Assembly (NCBI RefSeq): GCF_000372725.1
Contig: NW_005199228.1
Coordinates: 30,321-58,118, forward strand
DNA from: Emiliania huxleyi CCMP1516
Taxonomy: Eukaryota; Haptophyta; Isochrysidales; Noelaerhabdaceae
Length of the DNA stretch: 27,798 bases
Direction: 5' to 3'
The position numbers and the translations under genes were made by a program. Below, one piece after another: positions 26,630 to 27,798 of the stretch. Under the pieces are notes generated by a model. That model had not been told where the DNA came from, did not search any database, and saw only the letters and a program-made list of their open reading frames with translations. Every line of letters begins with the position of its first letter. Positions within the stretch are counted from its first letter, which is position 1.

Positions 26630-27385
26630 TTACGTCTAGGGAGACTTACCGGCAGTGAGGGCTCTGCAGTCTGTGACTGCTCCAGGTGCTTGCTGTGTGT
26701 CTCCGTCCTGCTGCTCCGGCGTCCGGGAGGGTGCATCAGACGCGCGCTCTCTGTGGCTCGGGGCGTTGCAGCCGGTCAAGTGTGACTCGTGCTGTGGTGT
26801 TGTGAGCGTGGTGGGAGAGACTGTCCGGGGGCGGGGCGGGCGGGCGCCTGCCGCCGATATGCGCGATATTGCGCAGTGTGTGGCGCGTGCATGCCCATCC
26901 GACTTCCGAGCCCATAAATAAATAAAAACGGACCCGGGACCCACCTCTCTCTACTCTGTGAGATGGGTGAAAAGGGTTAGGTCCCCGCCCTTGCGATCTT
27001 TGTGCAGGGTTCTTTGTGGGTGTGGTAGGCGATAGCACTAGCCGTCTTCCACATGGTCCCTCGGATCCCTGCACGCCTGCTGCTCCTTTAATCTCTTCGT
27101 ACCGGATCCTCCTGCTGATCTCCGCAAAGTCCTGCTCCCTCCCTCGTCTCGCCCTGCGCGTCTGCTCCGCCTCACCGTCTTCTGCCTGCGTCGTCTGGCG
27201 ACGGGTCCTCCATAGTCGGTTGAGGTCGCCGCCCTCCTCGCATGAAAACAAAAAGAACAAGAGCAGGAGCAATGGAGACGAGGGAAGGCGCGAGGCGCTC
27301 CGCCGACAAGCAGCAGAGGCGACGGCGAAAGTAACGACGGCCATGCTAACGACGGGCGGCACGGTGGTAGGGGCGAAGTAGGTAG
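26630..27385. other. Intergenic, 3' UTR then 5' region of the SET gene
   Basis: The first part is the 3' flank of the EF-hand gene. From about 27016 several frames are open but have no motifs. A Lys/Arg-rich stretch at 27240-27330 in the plus strand could encode the N-terminus of the SET protein in a preceding exon, not provable here. Confidence 0.35.
26917..26926 (+). terminator. AATAAA polyadenylation-type signal
   Basis: Two overlapping AATAAA words in CCATAAATAAATAAAAACGG, about 290 bp after the EF-hand stop. The placement suits a poly(A) signal, although it is unknown whether this organism uses the animal-type hexamer. Confidence 0.4.
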
Positions 27386-27798
27386 GCCCCTCTAGCATAG
27401 CGGAAGGGGAACTCGGCCTACTGGCGACGAGGAGGCTGGAAAAATTCGAGGTGTGTAGCATCTACACTGGGGAGATCTTCCGGACAGTTGGAACGGCGCA
27501 GCCACCAGAGACAGTACCAGACGAACTGTCACGACACACGGCAGCAGGGGGGACGCAGCTGGATGGAAGTGACGACGAGAGCGATAACGACTTCGACTGG
27601 CCAGCAGCATCGAACGAGCCGAAGCAAGGCACGCGGGCGACGCACTTCGTTCGCTACGAGGAGGTACAACTAGGCAAGGCAGCTGCGCAAGTGATGGTCC
27701 TGTTTGCAGAGAATGGAGTCAAGGAAGGCAAAGAAATCACATGGTCATATGGGGACTCATACAGGAGCCACCCGCAAGGAGATGGGATACAAGGCGGG
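27386..27798 (+). CDS. SET-domain protein, 3' part cut by the window edge
   Basis: From an acceptor GGTAG the frame is open to the last base: PSSIAEGELGLLATRRLEKF, then YTGEIFRT, an acidic insert (DGSDDESDNDFDW), HFVRYEEV, VMVLFAENGVKEGKEITWSY and GDSY. SxIxxGxGLFAtrxIxkfE...YtGE at the start and GEEITwxYGdsY at the end are typical of SET-domain lysine methyltransferases, which modify histones or other proteins using SAM. The central NHxCxPN-type motif is not obvious between them, so catalysis is uncertain. The sequence is visibly less GC-rich than neighbouring exons, suggesting a different origin, for example carriage by a mobile element (speculative). No stop is reached. Confidence 0.6.

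Overview
This is nuclear DNA of a GC-rich eukaryotic alga, most likely a haptophyte (Emiliania/Chrysochromulina-like). Seen directly: high GC, genes on both strands with no operons, multi-exon genes whose exons join in frame, introns with both GT and GC donors, and long simple repeats. The haptophyte call is inference. It rests on the mix of sulfotransferase-like and glycosyltransferase-like proteins, a calflagin-like EF-hand protein and the many GC-AG introns. No rRNA, tRNA or CRISPR array was seen.

Layout. A single-exon SF1B helicase with an N-terminal zinc finger (847-3399, +) converges on a secreted MycF/TylF-like sugar O-methyltransferase (4180-5022, -). After about 2 kb with no recognisable gene come a truncated RLCT-domain/sulfotransferase-like exon (7138-7739, -) and a ten-exon CrtI-type phytoene desaturase (8515-11943, -). 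A frameshifted unknown gene (11942-12685, +) starts head-to-head with the desaturase, the two ATG codons overlapping. Next are a sulfotransferase-like + GT25-like fusion with one frameshift (12644-14329, -), a disrupted DxD glycosyltransferase-like gene (14739-15548, -), a 0.4 kb element with terminal direct repeats (15713-16118), and an eleven-exon Rossmann-like gene of unknown function (16265-19542, +). Weak exon candidates lie at 20295-21460. A four-exon DUF7796-like glycosyltransferase follows (21623-22815, -), then a 220-bp CT microsatellite, a four-exon repeat + EF-hand protein (24013-26629, +), and a SET-domain fragment running off the right edge (27386-27798, +).

How genes may work together. 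One O-methyltransferase, two sulfotransferase-like proteins and three glycosyltransferase-like domains fit making or decorating an acidic, sulfated, methylated surface polysaccharide. That is inference from co-location and family only.

The most striking signal is in the introns. In the desaturase and Rossmann-like genes most splice junctions lie inside direct repeats, so the intron begins or ends with a near-copy of the neighbouring exon edge. In several introns the 5' or 3' splice site itself has been amplified into a minisatellite. These include 13 copies of a donor, 3 of an acceptor, and runs of a decamer one base away from the true acceptor. This points to recent, repeat-driven intron gain or expansion.
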